DNA of 64,000 nt from positions 5,001 through 69,000 of the forward strand of contig JBAMDO010000202.1 of NCBI GenBank assembly GCA_037074765.1. The letters run 5' to 3'. The notes under the pieces were generated by a model. It worked only from the letters and a program-made list of their open reading frames with translations. It was not told the DNA's origin and ran no database searches. Below, piece by piece: positions 12,801 through 25,300 of the stretch; position 1 is the first letter of the stretch, and every line of letters begins with the position of its first letter. The stretch is from Mansonella perstans. Taxonomy: Eukaryota > Nematoda > Chromadorea > Rhabditida > Onchocercidae. The position numbers and the translations under genes were made by a program.

Positions 12801-15800
12801 TCTTTATTGAAGAATGAAATATTTAGAAATACTTCATGGCTCATTCCATATATTGATTCAACTGTCAGTTTGGTACTTTGAATTGAATAAGTAAATTATT
12901 ATCCTGCAGATTTCTTTACTAAAAGAGGCAGGACTGTGTTGTTTAGTTTTTTAGCGATTAAAACCAAAAAAAAGAAAGAAAAAGTAAACCAAACAGAATG
13001 TGTGTTTGTTGCAGTTCTGGAGGTGCGCAAACAAAGGTGAAAATCTTGATGGGACCAAATGCATCGGGTAAAAGTATTTACCTGAAACAGGTTAATATTA
13101 TTTTAAGAAAATATGAATATTAAATTTCTGTGAATTGTAAGTCTAGCGTTGATTTCGGTTTCATTTATCTTCCTTAGTAGTAGGTATGAAACTAGGAAGG
13201 GTAATTGCGAACTTAGCATTGTTCTTAAATCATGATCTAGTATAATTTGTTCATAATCTTTTATCATTGTTATCTTTTTTCTTGGAACTTTTCTTTCTAT
13301 GCATAATCTATTTTCTTAAAGTTAACAGTTAGCAATAGCCTCTAAAAAAAAGATGCTTGGAAGTAGGGATAAACTAAACGATAATAATTGTGCATAGATT
13401 GGAACTATCGTATTTCTTGCGCACATAGGAAGTTTTGTACCAGCTAAAAATGCTATTATTGGACCAGTAGATCGTATTATCACACGAATGCATACTATTG
13501 ATTGCGTATTAGATGGAATGTCAACATTTGCTACTGATTTGTCGCAGGTTATTTATTTTAAAAACTATATCTTTATTTCACTTATTTAATTATTACCCTG
13601 TTGAATTGAGCTGAAAAATTTAAGTTTGATTTTTTAAAACTAAGTATGTGATCAAAGTTTTGTGAATAAAATGACATAATTTTTTTTTTTGCCAAAATTT
13701 TCAGATGGCTATTGCTTTGCGACGAGGAACTGGAAATTCGCTCATTTTAATTGATGAATTTGGAAAAGGCACAGTTCTGGTATTACAATTTGAATAATCA
13801 CCAAACTTTTCTTATCTTAACACTCTTTTATGGTAGGGAGCAGCTCAGGTTCTCTTTCCATTTGATAGATGCGATATCGTATAAAAAACCACATTTACTA
13901 AAAAAAATTCCTTTTTATTTTATTGCTCAAAAAATATTCTCCAGGAAGCCGGACTTTCACTGCTAATAGCAGCATTGAATTACTGGATACGGAAAGGAAA
14001 AACTGACTGCCCTCATATTTTTGTTGTATCACATTTTCATTCGCTAATTGATCATATCGTTCGAGATACCAGCCTATTATCATTTTTGGTATTTGAATTG
14101 AATTCTAGAATTTAAAAAAAAATTATTAAAAATGGTTGAAAACTTCGTCCAGTGAATACCAATTATTGTTGCTCAAAAAAAACTTTGCGATTATCCGAAA
14201 ATTTCATAATTTTTTTGAAATTTAAAAGAAGGAAAAAAAACGAATGCATAGATTCAGTGAATGGATGTTTGCAATTGAGACTGCATAAAAAAGCACGTCA
14301 GGGAATAAAAACGATTCTGTAATTTGCATGTTCTAATCAAATCATTAAATATGAGAGAGATGAAAATCACAGTAATTAAGATTTACAACTATTTTCGGTT
14401 TTATTTTTCTTCTCTCAAAATTTATTAATTTTTTCGTTTATATTGTTTTTCCAGACGATGGATGTAATGCTTAATGATGGAAATCTTGATTTTCAATACA
14501 AACTTGTTGATGGTTTTATTGACTTTTCGCATGCAGCATATGTTGCATCTAAAATGGGCATTGATAACAAAATTATAGAGCGAGCAAATCAAGTTTGATT
14601 TTCTTCGAAAAAAAGTTTTTGATAAATTATTGAATGTGAATGTGATTATTAAAAATTTTTGATGTTAATAACTTTTATTATTGATAATAATCTATTCAAT
14701 TTTTAGATTCGTGAATGCTTAAAATATAATAAAATCGTGGATCCGTTGGATGATGATGGTGAATTACTCTTCAAAATTGCACCATTGTTAAATGATCTGA
14801 AGAATACCGATTTCACCACTGATTTCAAAGGAAATTTTTTCTTTTTGCTAATTTAAGTAATTTAGATGTTTCCAGTTTTGATCTACAATTGAAGTGCAGT
14901 TTATCATTTATCAGCATTGCAGCAGGAAAAGAATTCATGATAAAAAGGCTGAGAACTATTAACGTAGAAAACTATTAATTTCACATTTTGCTGTGATATG
15001 ATTTACTTATTCTAAAGAGTACTGATAACGGTAGCAGCAGCAATATTGTATAATTGAAATTTGAATTCCAAAATGGATTTCAAATGTAATTAAAAAATTG
15101 ATTGCAAATCAGCAAGAAATTTCAGAATATTTGTGGAAAAAAAATTGATCGTTTTCAGGTTTCTTACAACTTATGACTGAATTATTGTTAACAAAGGAAG
15201 AAAAAAATGCAGCATTAATGGAGGAAAAGAGTGAAAGTATTCATATCAACATACAAAGTGATGACAGCGTTAATGTGAATGAACAGAGTGGTTTAACACG
15301 AAACGATGATAAGACGTTAAGTTTAGGGTAACTATTTTAATGATAACAAAGGAATAATTTCCTTTGCATTAAAGTCGATTTAAAAGCAACAACTGAAGTT
15401 AGTGTTATTTAATCTTCTCAAGTTAAAGCTATTTTAATTTTAAAGTTCGTTCGAGAAATGTGTAAAAAAGAAGTTTTTACATATGTTATAAAAGATTTTG
15501 ATTTTTTCACTGATCCTATGCCCAAATTTTTCCTTAAATTCAATTTTTTTGCATTGTTATTTTAAAATAGCAATTTATTCTACATGTGAATATTTTTGTC
15601 AAAATTTTATTCTATTTTAAACAACTTTTTGCATACACAGCGAGTTTCACTCATCCACTTCTGGATTATTACAAAAATTGGATGATCAAGCAGTAACAAT
15701 GACTGATCCACTAGATAAAGCAAGAAAAAATAATAATGATACTACGTCGAATGCGGTTGAATCATTTCTGAATGTCACCAGATCATCAATAATGAAAAAA

Positions 15801-16191
15801 ACACAATTTGAACATGTAAGCGTTGAGTTTAAATTGGAATTTATTTACTCTAAACGGCAGGATAATATCTATTTATAGTATCGCAAATACTTTTTACAGA
15901 CTGTCATATTCATAGGGAACCATAACTACTGGTAGCTTTTTTATATAACTGAACAGTTGGCCAGCGAATCTGGGTTAATTTTCATCAATAATTTAAATCT
16001 TAGCTAGTTTTAAAAGATTTTTGTTTTTAATTTAGCGAAAAAAGTGAATAGCAATTATTTTTCCAACAAAATTAAATTTTTAATAAGGTATTTTTTAGTC
16101 ATCAAAATCATCGCGCAATGTGTCGTTCCTGAGTCCAACTGATGATCAACATCAGCATCAGAAGTTTGAGAGCTTTCCAGATAAATTTTAG
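6847..16191 (+). CDS. msh-5: MSH5 MutS homologue (meiotic MutS-gamma subunit)
   Basis: Meiosis-specific MutS protein that pairs with MSH-4 as a clamp on recombination intermediates and promotes crossovers. Exons: 6847-6982, 7807-7887, 8167-8334, 8508-8620, 8924-9033, 9135-9305, 9723-9861, 10170-10252, 10704-10851, 11170-11242, 11527-11595, 11769-11985, 12483-12698, 13015-13090, 13398-13547, 13705-13779, 13945-14088, 14455-14592, 14707-14758, 15159-15327, 15641-15815, 16099-16191 (931 residues). As in MSH4/MSH5, the mismatch-recognition domain is absent. The ATPase is intact: Walker A GPNASGKS (about 588-595), Walker B LILIDEFGKGT (Asp667, Glu668) and VSHFHSL. HIGSFVPA and the STFATDLSQ segment are MSH5-type rather than MSH2/6-type. 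The ATG directly follows a TTGTAG acceptor, so it is either trans-spliced there or preceded by an unseen exon. If exon 19 is not cut at 14758 it reads to a stop at 14854-14856, giving about 818 residues, close to human MSH5. Weak junctions: the acceptors of exons 3 and 7 and the donors of exons 8 and 19. Confidence 0.95.
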
Positions 16192-17428
16192 TATTCTAAG
16201 CAATTAGTCTCAATTAACTTACTTAAAATTTTCATTTTCTTTTCATTTCAATCGCTTACTAACAAATTTTACAGTTTATTAACTAACTGATCCGAGAAAG
16301 AATCACTGAATAGCTGAAATGGTTGTACCAAAATCGGATATGAATGCAATTTGTCAAAGAAAATTACCAATTGTTTTTAATGTCGTCACCATTCATAGTT
16401 ATCTGGATTAATTCTTTTCATTTAGAGTAGGAAATAAAACGAAATCACTCAATTGAACTTGGAAAGTTTCGGACTAGAATGTTGTTCTACAACATCAGCA
16501 GTTCGCGTCAACTTCCGACCAAACCGTATTACTTCACCTTTGATGAAGTTTTCATACTCTTACCTCTAATGCTGTGACATGACGGTAAACTGTTTTTGAC
16601 TACTATCATCCACAACATCTATAATTTTGAAACAAATCCTTACATTTCCTATCTTACTCTTACCTCTAATGACGCTTCCGCAAAACTTTTTAGAACCAAT
16701 CAAACTTTAGCCGACGAAACATTAAGGCCATTTTTCACTTCGCTTTATTTCTTCTGTCAAATAAAAAGAAAACAAATTCTCTCTATGAAACGTATCCTTC
16801 AATTTCTTATACTTTCTAATATTCCATAAATTTTCGTTCATTGCTGTTCATTTTACCAAAAATGTCGAAAAATCTTCCTGTCATAAATTTATTTTTTATA
16901 AATGTATAACATCTTACATTGAAAACACACAGGACATTCTTTAACCGGTAATGAAGAAACCTTTTTATGTCTGTACTTGCATAGTACAGAGACTAACAGC
17001 AATAAATACTAATGAATTGAGCCGGAATACTGCGCAGCCGAAAATTCATGCGATATTTTAAAGATACTGCAGCGTCGCTTAAATTGGCTATCATGTTTTT
17101 AGGACAATCAGAGCTGAAAAGCATTCATTTTGATAGATTTTTTACATTCCCGTTTGTTTCCTTTTTTAGAGAAAATCACATCAAATGAGACTAAAATATC
17201 GTTAAACGAATAATGGATTTCATTTTTTCTGAATTATTAAATTATATAAAAATTCATCTAATAATTTAAATCATTTCTGGTTATATGATTCCATGAAGAT
17301 CTGAATACCGGGGATATATGATGTATATGTTATATATCAAGAAAATTCTATTTTGATGGATTTACAAAAAAGAAAAAACCTAATACAACCGAGGTCATAA
17401 GGCAAAAAAGATAAGCAGAATACAGAGA
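16192..17428. other. Convergent 3' region between msh-5 and importin alpha
   Basis: This tail-to-tail spacer should contain both 3' UTRs. An AATAAA at 16433-16438 lies about 240 bases past the msh-5 stop. A 17-bp perfect direct repeat (TACTCTTACCTCTAATG) occurs at 16555-16571 and 16655-16671. The stretch 16450-17130 looks less A/T-extreme than other spacers and holds several short minus-strand reading frames, but no gene could be assembled. Confidence 0.5.
16433..16438 (+). terminator. AATAAA polyadenylation signal candidate for msh-5
   Basis: Perfect hexamer about 240 bases downstream of the tail-containing stop codon of msh-5 and on the same strand. Confidence 0.35.
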
Positions 17429-20400
17429 TCAAGAAAAACTAAAATTATTCAATTTATGATTGCGAACCACAGTATGATTCGCATTGTTAGCAGTTTCATT
17501 CTCTTCGCCATCGTCACGAAGATAGTATTTTTCCATGATTGCGCATGCTTTAAAAAATATTTCCGTATTCGTACTTCTAAAGAAAAGATTACTGGAAAAC
17601 AATTTTGGTTTTATTAAAATGAAAGTATATATTAGCAAAAAAAAAGGGAGAACAAACAGAAAGTGATGAAAGACTATCTATGTATCTCTAATCGCTCGAA
17701 AAGCATAAAAATCAATAAGCCGTATGAAGAGCTTGCTTAAACTATGAAAAAGCATTTCCAACATGGAAGAAGATCCAACTTACAACATCAAGAATTCAAG
17801 TTTATCGATCACGTTCAATTCTTCCAGTCTAGAAGCGAATGGATTTTGACCATTAACTGCAACGAAAATAATAACAGACATATCAAAAAATGCAACTGCC
17901 AATATATCTATTAAGACAACCATTAAGATTGCCTGATTACCTTCTCATTAAACCGATATTCCACGGGGTTTTAATGACTGTCTTGATAAGTATGGTTTAG
18001 AAACGCTGATGAATACATTTTGCATCATCATTGTCAGCGCTCCAGCCTATATCCAACGATTCACTACCAAAACTATGGACAACTCGTCTAGCCACCTCTC
18101 TTTACCAATGTTAGACCCATTCTCAAGCCGCTTTGTGAAAGGATTTATTAATAAAAACTTTAAAAATAATTCGTAATCATAAATTGCTTTTCATTTCTAA
18201 TTAGCTTTGGTATAAAAAGAAGCAATACTAATGGCTTAAAACTTCCGGCTATTTTTTTTTGGTTTGTTCTGTTGACCTATCAGGAATGAACATCACAATT
18301 ATTAAAATTAAGAATGAAGAACAGCATCGATTAATGCTAGACCTCAAATTCCTATTTTGCAAATGGTTCAGCACATGTCTATAGAGAGAAACAAAAAAGA
18401 AATACAGCTAGTTAATATATAATTGAATACTACCTTTATAATATTCACCACATTCCAGAATCTCACACAGTGCCTTCAACACCACAACAACAACAGTGCA
18501 ATCCATGACAGTAAGCATATCACTGAGAGGAGCAAGAGCACCTTCCTGCACAATTCCTGCTATATGTTCTCTACTACCACCACTGATTGCATTAGCAATA
18601 ACCCAACAAGCCTATAAAGTATTCCACTTCATTTTAATTTTAATAATCTAGCAAATTTGAAAAAAAATGCTATATCTTCAATCATCTTTCTTTTTCATTT
18701 ACTGAGAATCTTACAACAGCAAACAGAAATTTAAAAGATTTTAGATCAAAATTATAAAAGTTAACGACAAAATAAATCTGCATAATGCCAGGTTTCAAAA
18801 GTTTTCATGTCTTTTTAAAAAATAAAGTGTTCCCATAGATGAAAAATTTTCCTTCTTTTGATCCAGCAATGTAAAGCAAGTTTTCTTCTGAAATTTCAAA
18901 TTCTCATGAGGAAATATTTCAAAGAATATAGATAAAAAACAATAAACGTATAATTCTCAGAGAAGTGTAAGCTCACCTCTGAACGAACTTGGAATGTCTC
19001 CGTTTTCAAAACTTGTATTAAAGAAGGAATTATTCCAGCGTCAAAGATGGTCTGTATCTGCGAAGATGTACCGGCAGCAATATTCGACAGCACCCAACAC
19101 GCTTCACGCCTCATTTTTTGATCACCGTCCAGCAAAAGACGATGAATGTAATTCATCGCATTCCCACAATTTAAAACACCTTAATTGTGTTACATCCATT
19201 GTTAATTGTCAAAGATGCTCACAGTTTCAGTATAGTGTTATTGATGTTAATCTACAGAACTTTGTTAACTTGTCCACAACAGGTCTAATAGCAGGAGAAA
19301 TAAGCGTATTGGTTTTGTAGGGTAAAAAACATTGCTTAATTGAAGTTTTCGAAATAAAATTTACACATATTTTCGTGGCCAAAAAAATTAACTCAATACC
19401 GAAATTTACTTTGTGTTTGTTCGTCATCTCCTGAAACAATATTCCCGATTGCTAATAAAGCTGCCAATGATATTTTCGAATTGGGATTTCCCATGTGCTC
19501 TACCAGACATTCAATGGTATTTGGCTTCAGAATACATTTGTATGAGTTTTCTGGTGCAGCATCAAGTAATCGACCAAATGCACGACATGCATCTGATATA
19601 ATTAATGTGTCACTGCTATATAAGGCTTCGTTGAATAATGGCAGTAACACTGCAATCTGAAATTCACTCACTGTTATAAAAAATTTAAATGCACGTAAAC
19701 AAAGTGCATTGAACGAAATACTCTAAAGTTGCATCAATTTATGCAAAACGATTCTTTAATTTGCATCTTCAATTTGGTTCAAAAGAGCTATTGGCTTCAT
19801 TTCATAGCTGAGAGTTCTATCAGTCAATGTAAATACACTCAAAAAAAATTTTCCATTTCTTAACATAGAAGTATATTATATTTTAGTGAGATATGAAATG
19901 ATACCAACTGCCTCAAGCAATACTATACTCTAACAGATTATATGGTTAAAAAGTCGAACTGACTAAGAACTAAGTTGCATCGCTGAACTCATATACTTAC
20001 TGTAGTACAATTTAAGTCTATACTAACCTTTTGGAGATCTACAGGCGGTTTTTTTCCACGGCATAAATTGGAAGCAGCCCAAACAGCACATCGCGCTTCC
20101 ATCAGTGTCATAGTACTGCAAAAGAAATAAATTAGAATTGAAATAAATGAAAACCCAAGCCACTAGAAGTCAAGAGAAACGGATAAAGTTTCACAAAACT
20201 TACCCATTTGGAATCATTGTCATTTTCTGGGCCATATCATAGGAAATGCAGAGATCTCTATATTCACAACATTCGGCAGCAATGTTACCCAGCGCAAATA
20301 ATGTCAGTTCACGCATTTCACGATCTGGATGACTGCAAGGATCTGATTAAATAAATGGTAGTTTGACAAATTATTAGCAAATAAAATTTATGATATATGC

Positions 20401-22361
20401 TAATGAAACAAATTACCAAAGGAAATTGGGAAAATTGTTCCGAAAACACAAAATGTATTACCCAATCAAATCGACCAAGTATGGGACAACACCACTTTTT
20501 ACAATTGCTTCGGTATGTGTTGAACAGATGGAAACAATAGCACCGACAACATGAGCAGCATTTCGACGTATATTAAGATTCGGTCCAGATTGCAGCAACT
20601 CCACGATGCGAGGTATTAAATTCAAAGCAATAATTTCATTTGCCACATCATTTGCATTATCTTTAATACCTATTATTCATCTTAGCTACATGCAGTTAAT
20701 TATAAACTTCGACAAAAATTGGAAGTTGCAGATGCTGCACAACAACAAGAAGTATTATCTGCAAAAATTAAGTAATCTCTACTTTACAATTCTGAAAAAA
20801 CTGAAAGTCGCCAAAACTACGCAAACAGTTCGATCTTAAGTTGAACACATCTGAATCGAGAATTTCTCATTAGTTAAGCGAAAAAAAATTGATTCGGCTG
20901 TTACATATAATTGATAAGTGACTACCAATAGAACAAGGTTTTATAATAATTGAAAGTTGAGGGGACAGAAAGAAATACTACTTCAAGCAAATTAGCACGT
21001 AACGATCACTACAATACCTTTGAAAGTACATACGATCACATGTCAACGCATATTATAAACTTTATAAATATTAATATATTCCTTTATACATGGATTATAA
21101 GTCGAACGCTGACGTATCACACTACAAAAGAGGCAGTCCGAATCGAGCGACGAAAATCATTTAAAATTATGCTATGCTAAAATTACTTGTACGGAAACGG
21201 CGTCTGTAAGAATCCAGAGCTTCCTCGATATCTTCTGGGCACTCTGCAAATAGCTTCGCAACAGTTCCATCATCCACTACAGTACTAGCCTAAAACAATT
21301 ACTTAATAATTAATTTCATTCCTCAGACTTTGCTGAATTTCATCTACATAGATTTACTTTCTTCTATAGCAGTCCTTTATCCAAATTCTCATCTATTATG
21401 GCACGTACAAACAAATTTAACGTATTCCGGAATATGGCGAAATATGAAATAAATCATATGATTCAAACTATAGTTTTTTAATAAACAAAATATGATGTAA
21501 CAGATATCCCGATAAAATGAAAATCAAAATCAAAACTAACAATTTGCTCGAGACCTGTCATTGGAATAACTTGATTCGACACTAAACACGACCCCATATT
21601 ATCTTCCTGAAAGACAATCGTGATGCCAGTGTAGATGAACCGAGAGCTATATTCTATCGTAGAAAAATTTCTCATTAGAAGTAAATAATGCCGAAGCGCT
21701 TTACAGGATCAGGTCTCGCTTCTTCATCGAAATTGGTTCGTTCCATATCTATTTGGCGTCGTTTGTACAAATCATTGTATCGCTTAGCTTTTCGAATTTC
21801 AATGCAAGCCTCTTCACGCCGCTTACGCATTGCATCCGATGTCAAACCTGAAATATTACTTTATTTTCTTACTAGCACTTTATTTACGAAAATATAAATG
21901 CATCTATGTTACAAAATCTTTTGAAAAAGCGAATGAAAAACAACAACAAAATAAAAGAAAATAGAACATAGACGGAGGTTTATATTATATCTATAATATT
22001 AAACCATTTAAATAGTTAATTCTTTTTTATTTCTATTAAGAAATAATTATAATAATTATGAACAAGCAAATATATCTATTAAAAGCATATAAATTCACCT
22101 ATGTTATGGTAACTTTTTAATATAATTGCATGATTCAATTTAAAAAAAAAAAAATCAGTCTGCTTCTTTGTCAATTTGTTTTGTTTTCACACAATTTGTT
22201 TTCTTCTATTAGTTAGCAACAAAAAAAGAGAGAAAAAAAACAAATTCGACAATATATTAACCTTTATTTTTATACATAGATTCATGTGAAGTGATATCAG
22301 AAACGGTATCTCTATCGGATGAAGTAGGAATTCCGGATGATGATGCTTTTTCTTCATCCAT
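17429..22361 (-). CDS. Importin subunit alpha (divergent karyopherin alpha)
   Basis: Adaptor that binds nuclear localisation signals with an ARM-repeat superhelix and importin beta with its IBB domain. Exons (minus): 22361-22262, 21847-21705, 21606-21541, 21289-21193, 20669-20462, 20332-20204, 20115-20028, 19656-19410, 19179-18977, 18611-18434, 17856-17784, 17576-17429. They encode 559 residues and all phases close. An acidic/Ser N-terminus is followed by a basic IBB at about 29-70 (YKNKG, MRKRREEA, YKRRQI). ARM repeats follow, with family signatures such as LFALGNIA, VWAASNLCRG, AIGNIVSGDDEQTQ, ACWVLSNIAAG and ACWVIANAISGG. The C-terminal ARM 10-like exon (EELNVIDKLEFLM) leads to an acidic then basic tail. 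Residues of the major NLS site are eroded, suggesting a specialised paralogue of the sort nematodes use in the germline; which C. elegans ima gene it matches cannot be settled here. A CTTTTTTCAG acceptor 9 bases before the ATG is a likely spliced-leader site. Confidence 0.92.
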
Positions 22362-22380
22362 TCTACCTGAAAAAAGCTAA
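22362..22380 (-). promoter_or_regulatory. Splice acceptor just upstream of the importin alpha ATG (possible SL trans-splice site)
   Basis: On the minus strand a TTTTTTCAG acceptor ends 9 bases before the start codon and no upstream coding exon is visible. In nematodes this arrangement usually marks spliced-leader addition or a cis-spliced 5' UTR. Confidence 0.45.
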
Positions 22381-25300
22381 CATTTTAAAGTATTAGCAAC
22401 TAAAATATTAGCTAACAGCTAATATTTTCAGCAAAAACACCGCGGAAGCGACTGCAGCAAAACAACCGCCAAAATATTGCCGAACCTCAAAGCAAAATTG
22501 TGGCACAACCATCAAATACCAATGGGACTTTTCTATTTCTAGGTGTACATTTGTATATTTGTGTGTGTGTGTGTGTGTTTTGTGCACATACGGATACACG
22601 TATATCTCTGACGTTTTACATATTTTCATGTTAAGCGTTTAAGTAAAGTGGAATCACATCTTTTTTGGATCTTTTTTAGATACGATACTTATATTTCAAT
22701 TTTTTTATTATCTCATCACATGAAGTATATATCTTAATAGTACTATAAAAATATGATAATTTTATGACAATCCTTGAAAATTGTTTTTTCTTAAATTTTA
22801 AAACATTTTATGATACAAATTCATCGAATAAAATTCAAATTGGATTGTTTTTTTTTTTTTTTTTCATTTCATGTAATTTTAATTTCAGAAAAAAGTTTTG
22901 TTTTAATTTCAAAAGTTCTCTTTTTATCACTTTGCATGTGAAATGATTTTCGATTTTTTTCTTTTTGTTGAAAGTTAAAATTATCCTATTCTATATGTCC
23001 TGTTCTGTTCTATATTGTCTTCCATTTCTGTGTGAAATTGATTCGTTCTTTGCAAAAACTTTATGATAATGAATTAATCTCGAGAGACCTGCTTAGATCA
23101 GAATATCATATTAGGAGAATTTCTCGTAATTGAACTATATTAAAAAAAGAAATTTTTCAATTGCAAAGAAAAATTTACTTATTTCTAAATTATTTTTTTT
23201 TGTATAGAACTGGTAATGAGTGATACCCATGTAGCAAGTATGAAACAATTGCAGTTAAATTAGTTTTTTCATTTTCATAACATTTCCAACCTGATTGGTA
23301 AATATGATTGGAAATGTTAAGAAACAAAATGATTTTCTGGAATCACTAGATCGAATATATAAAGATGGCTTACCTTCTGAAAGTAACTGTTTTTCTGTTT
23401 TTTTTTTCGATTCGTTCAGTTTTTTTCAGATTTTATTTTCATTCAGTAGTTCTCTAAAATTTTAATCTTATTTCCTAGAAATTCTTATCATTTCTCTTTC
23501 TCTCTCTCTCATAATTTCTGTTCCCGTAACATTTATCCCAACTTCCTTTCCGTTTTTTCTATTTCATTAATTTTTTTCTGGAATTTTCACAAATAGAAGG
23601 AAAAAAACAAAATTTGGATAAAATGAAATTTCTGCTTAGCAATTTTCCTTTACATGAAATAAATAATTGAATATCAAAATATTTTTTTAAAAAAATCAAG
23701 AAACAATAAATCACAAAATTTATTTATAAATCCTTTGTTTTAAATTCATAATTTAAAATGTTTAATTTATAATTCTCTCTCAATTTTTACGTTTTTCATT
23801 TTACACATCTTGATTATTTTTTTCGTTGTATCCTCCAATTTAGTAATTACTTTGCTTAAATTGTTCTTTTTCAAAAAATTTCTGATATATAAGCATGTTT
23901 AGAATTTCATATAATACAAATATACTGACAATGTGCTAGTCAGTTAATATATTGACATGTTGGGAACCTGATATTAATATGCTTTATAATGAATTTGAAA
24001 GTTAATATACTAATATACTGGAAACTTTAGCATTGTTTCTCTTTTTGTATAGATAAATTTCAGTTGCTAATCAATTATTTGAAATGGAAACCAATCAAAC
24101 AGCAATTTTTCAACAATGTTGTTTCAATATGTGTATAATGAAGGATTACTGTAAGAAATAAATAAAAATTATTGGATGTTGCTTCCATACTTTTCATCAA
24201 AGCATCCATTTTCACACATTTTATCCAATCAAAAATTGTCTTTTATCCAAAAAAAAGAAATTGCAAGAAATTCAATTAAGCCTTTTTCCTCTTTTATTCT
24301 TTATATACTAAATAAAGTATTGCACAATCTCTCTTACCTCCCATTATTTTTTGTTTCTTTAAAAAAGAAAAAATGCTAAGAGAATGAAATTTAATTAAAA
24401 ATAATCAATAAAATAATTGGGATTGTCTGAGATTTTATTTTATTTCCTCTAACATGATTGTATTGTAAAATGTACGTTTATTTGCTAATTAAATTCAAAA
24501 ATTATAATGAGAAAGAGTAGAAGAAAAACAAAACAAACAAGAAAGGAATGGCAACAAAGTGTTTTTATTTTCAGCTTTTTTTAAAGTTGCAAATAGTACA
24601 ACTGAAATGATTATAAATAAAAAATAAATTAGAAACAAATCCATTGAGATGGAATGGATATTATTATTATCATATTATACAAACATTTATCAATAAACAA
24701 TAATAAGAATATTCCATTTTACTCTATCCTACTCTCAATAGTATTTCAAATAATTACTGTGAGGCAATAATTATTTAATAAAAATTTATTAAATTCATAC
24801 TTCTGCTTTCATTTCTGTTCTTTTTCGAACGAAGATCAATGTCTCAATAATTATTATATCTGTTCACGATTGTTCATTGTGCCGCAAAACTTTGCAATAA
24901 ATAATTCAAAGAATTATTCTATTTAGTTTAAAATTTTTAATAAATCAAATAAACTATTATTAAATTCCTTCAATATATGAAATGCAAACTGCAATGCGAA
25001 ATGCGATTTGATGATTTCAATTAAATTTCTTTTTTTTTATTCTGATTTCTTTTCACAGAATTTTGCTCGTAAAATCAAACCTATTCTTGAAAATGAGACA
25101 AAATGAAAGAGTAGGTTAAGAGGGAGAGAGAGAGAGAAAAATAGAGAGAATACAAATGTAATGAAATGAAATGAAATTGCAACAAAATGATTAGAATCGA
25201 AAAAAAACTATATAACAGAAACAGTATGTATTGTTATATGTTTGTGCAAACATCGCTTAAACATACTGTCCCACAGATGAAATATGGTACAATTCTTCAT

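Noticed and set aside
18994..19320. 108-residue plus-strand frame
   Set aside because: Antisense to importin alpha ARM-repeat exons, which have clear family identity on the minus strand.
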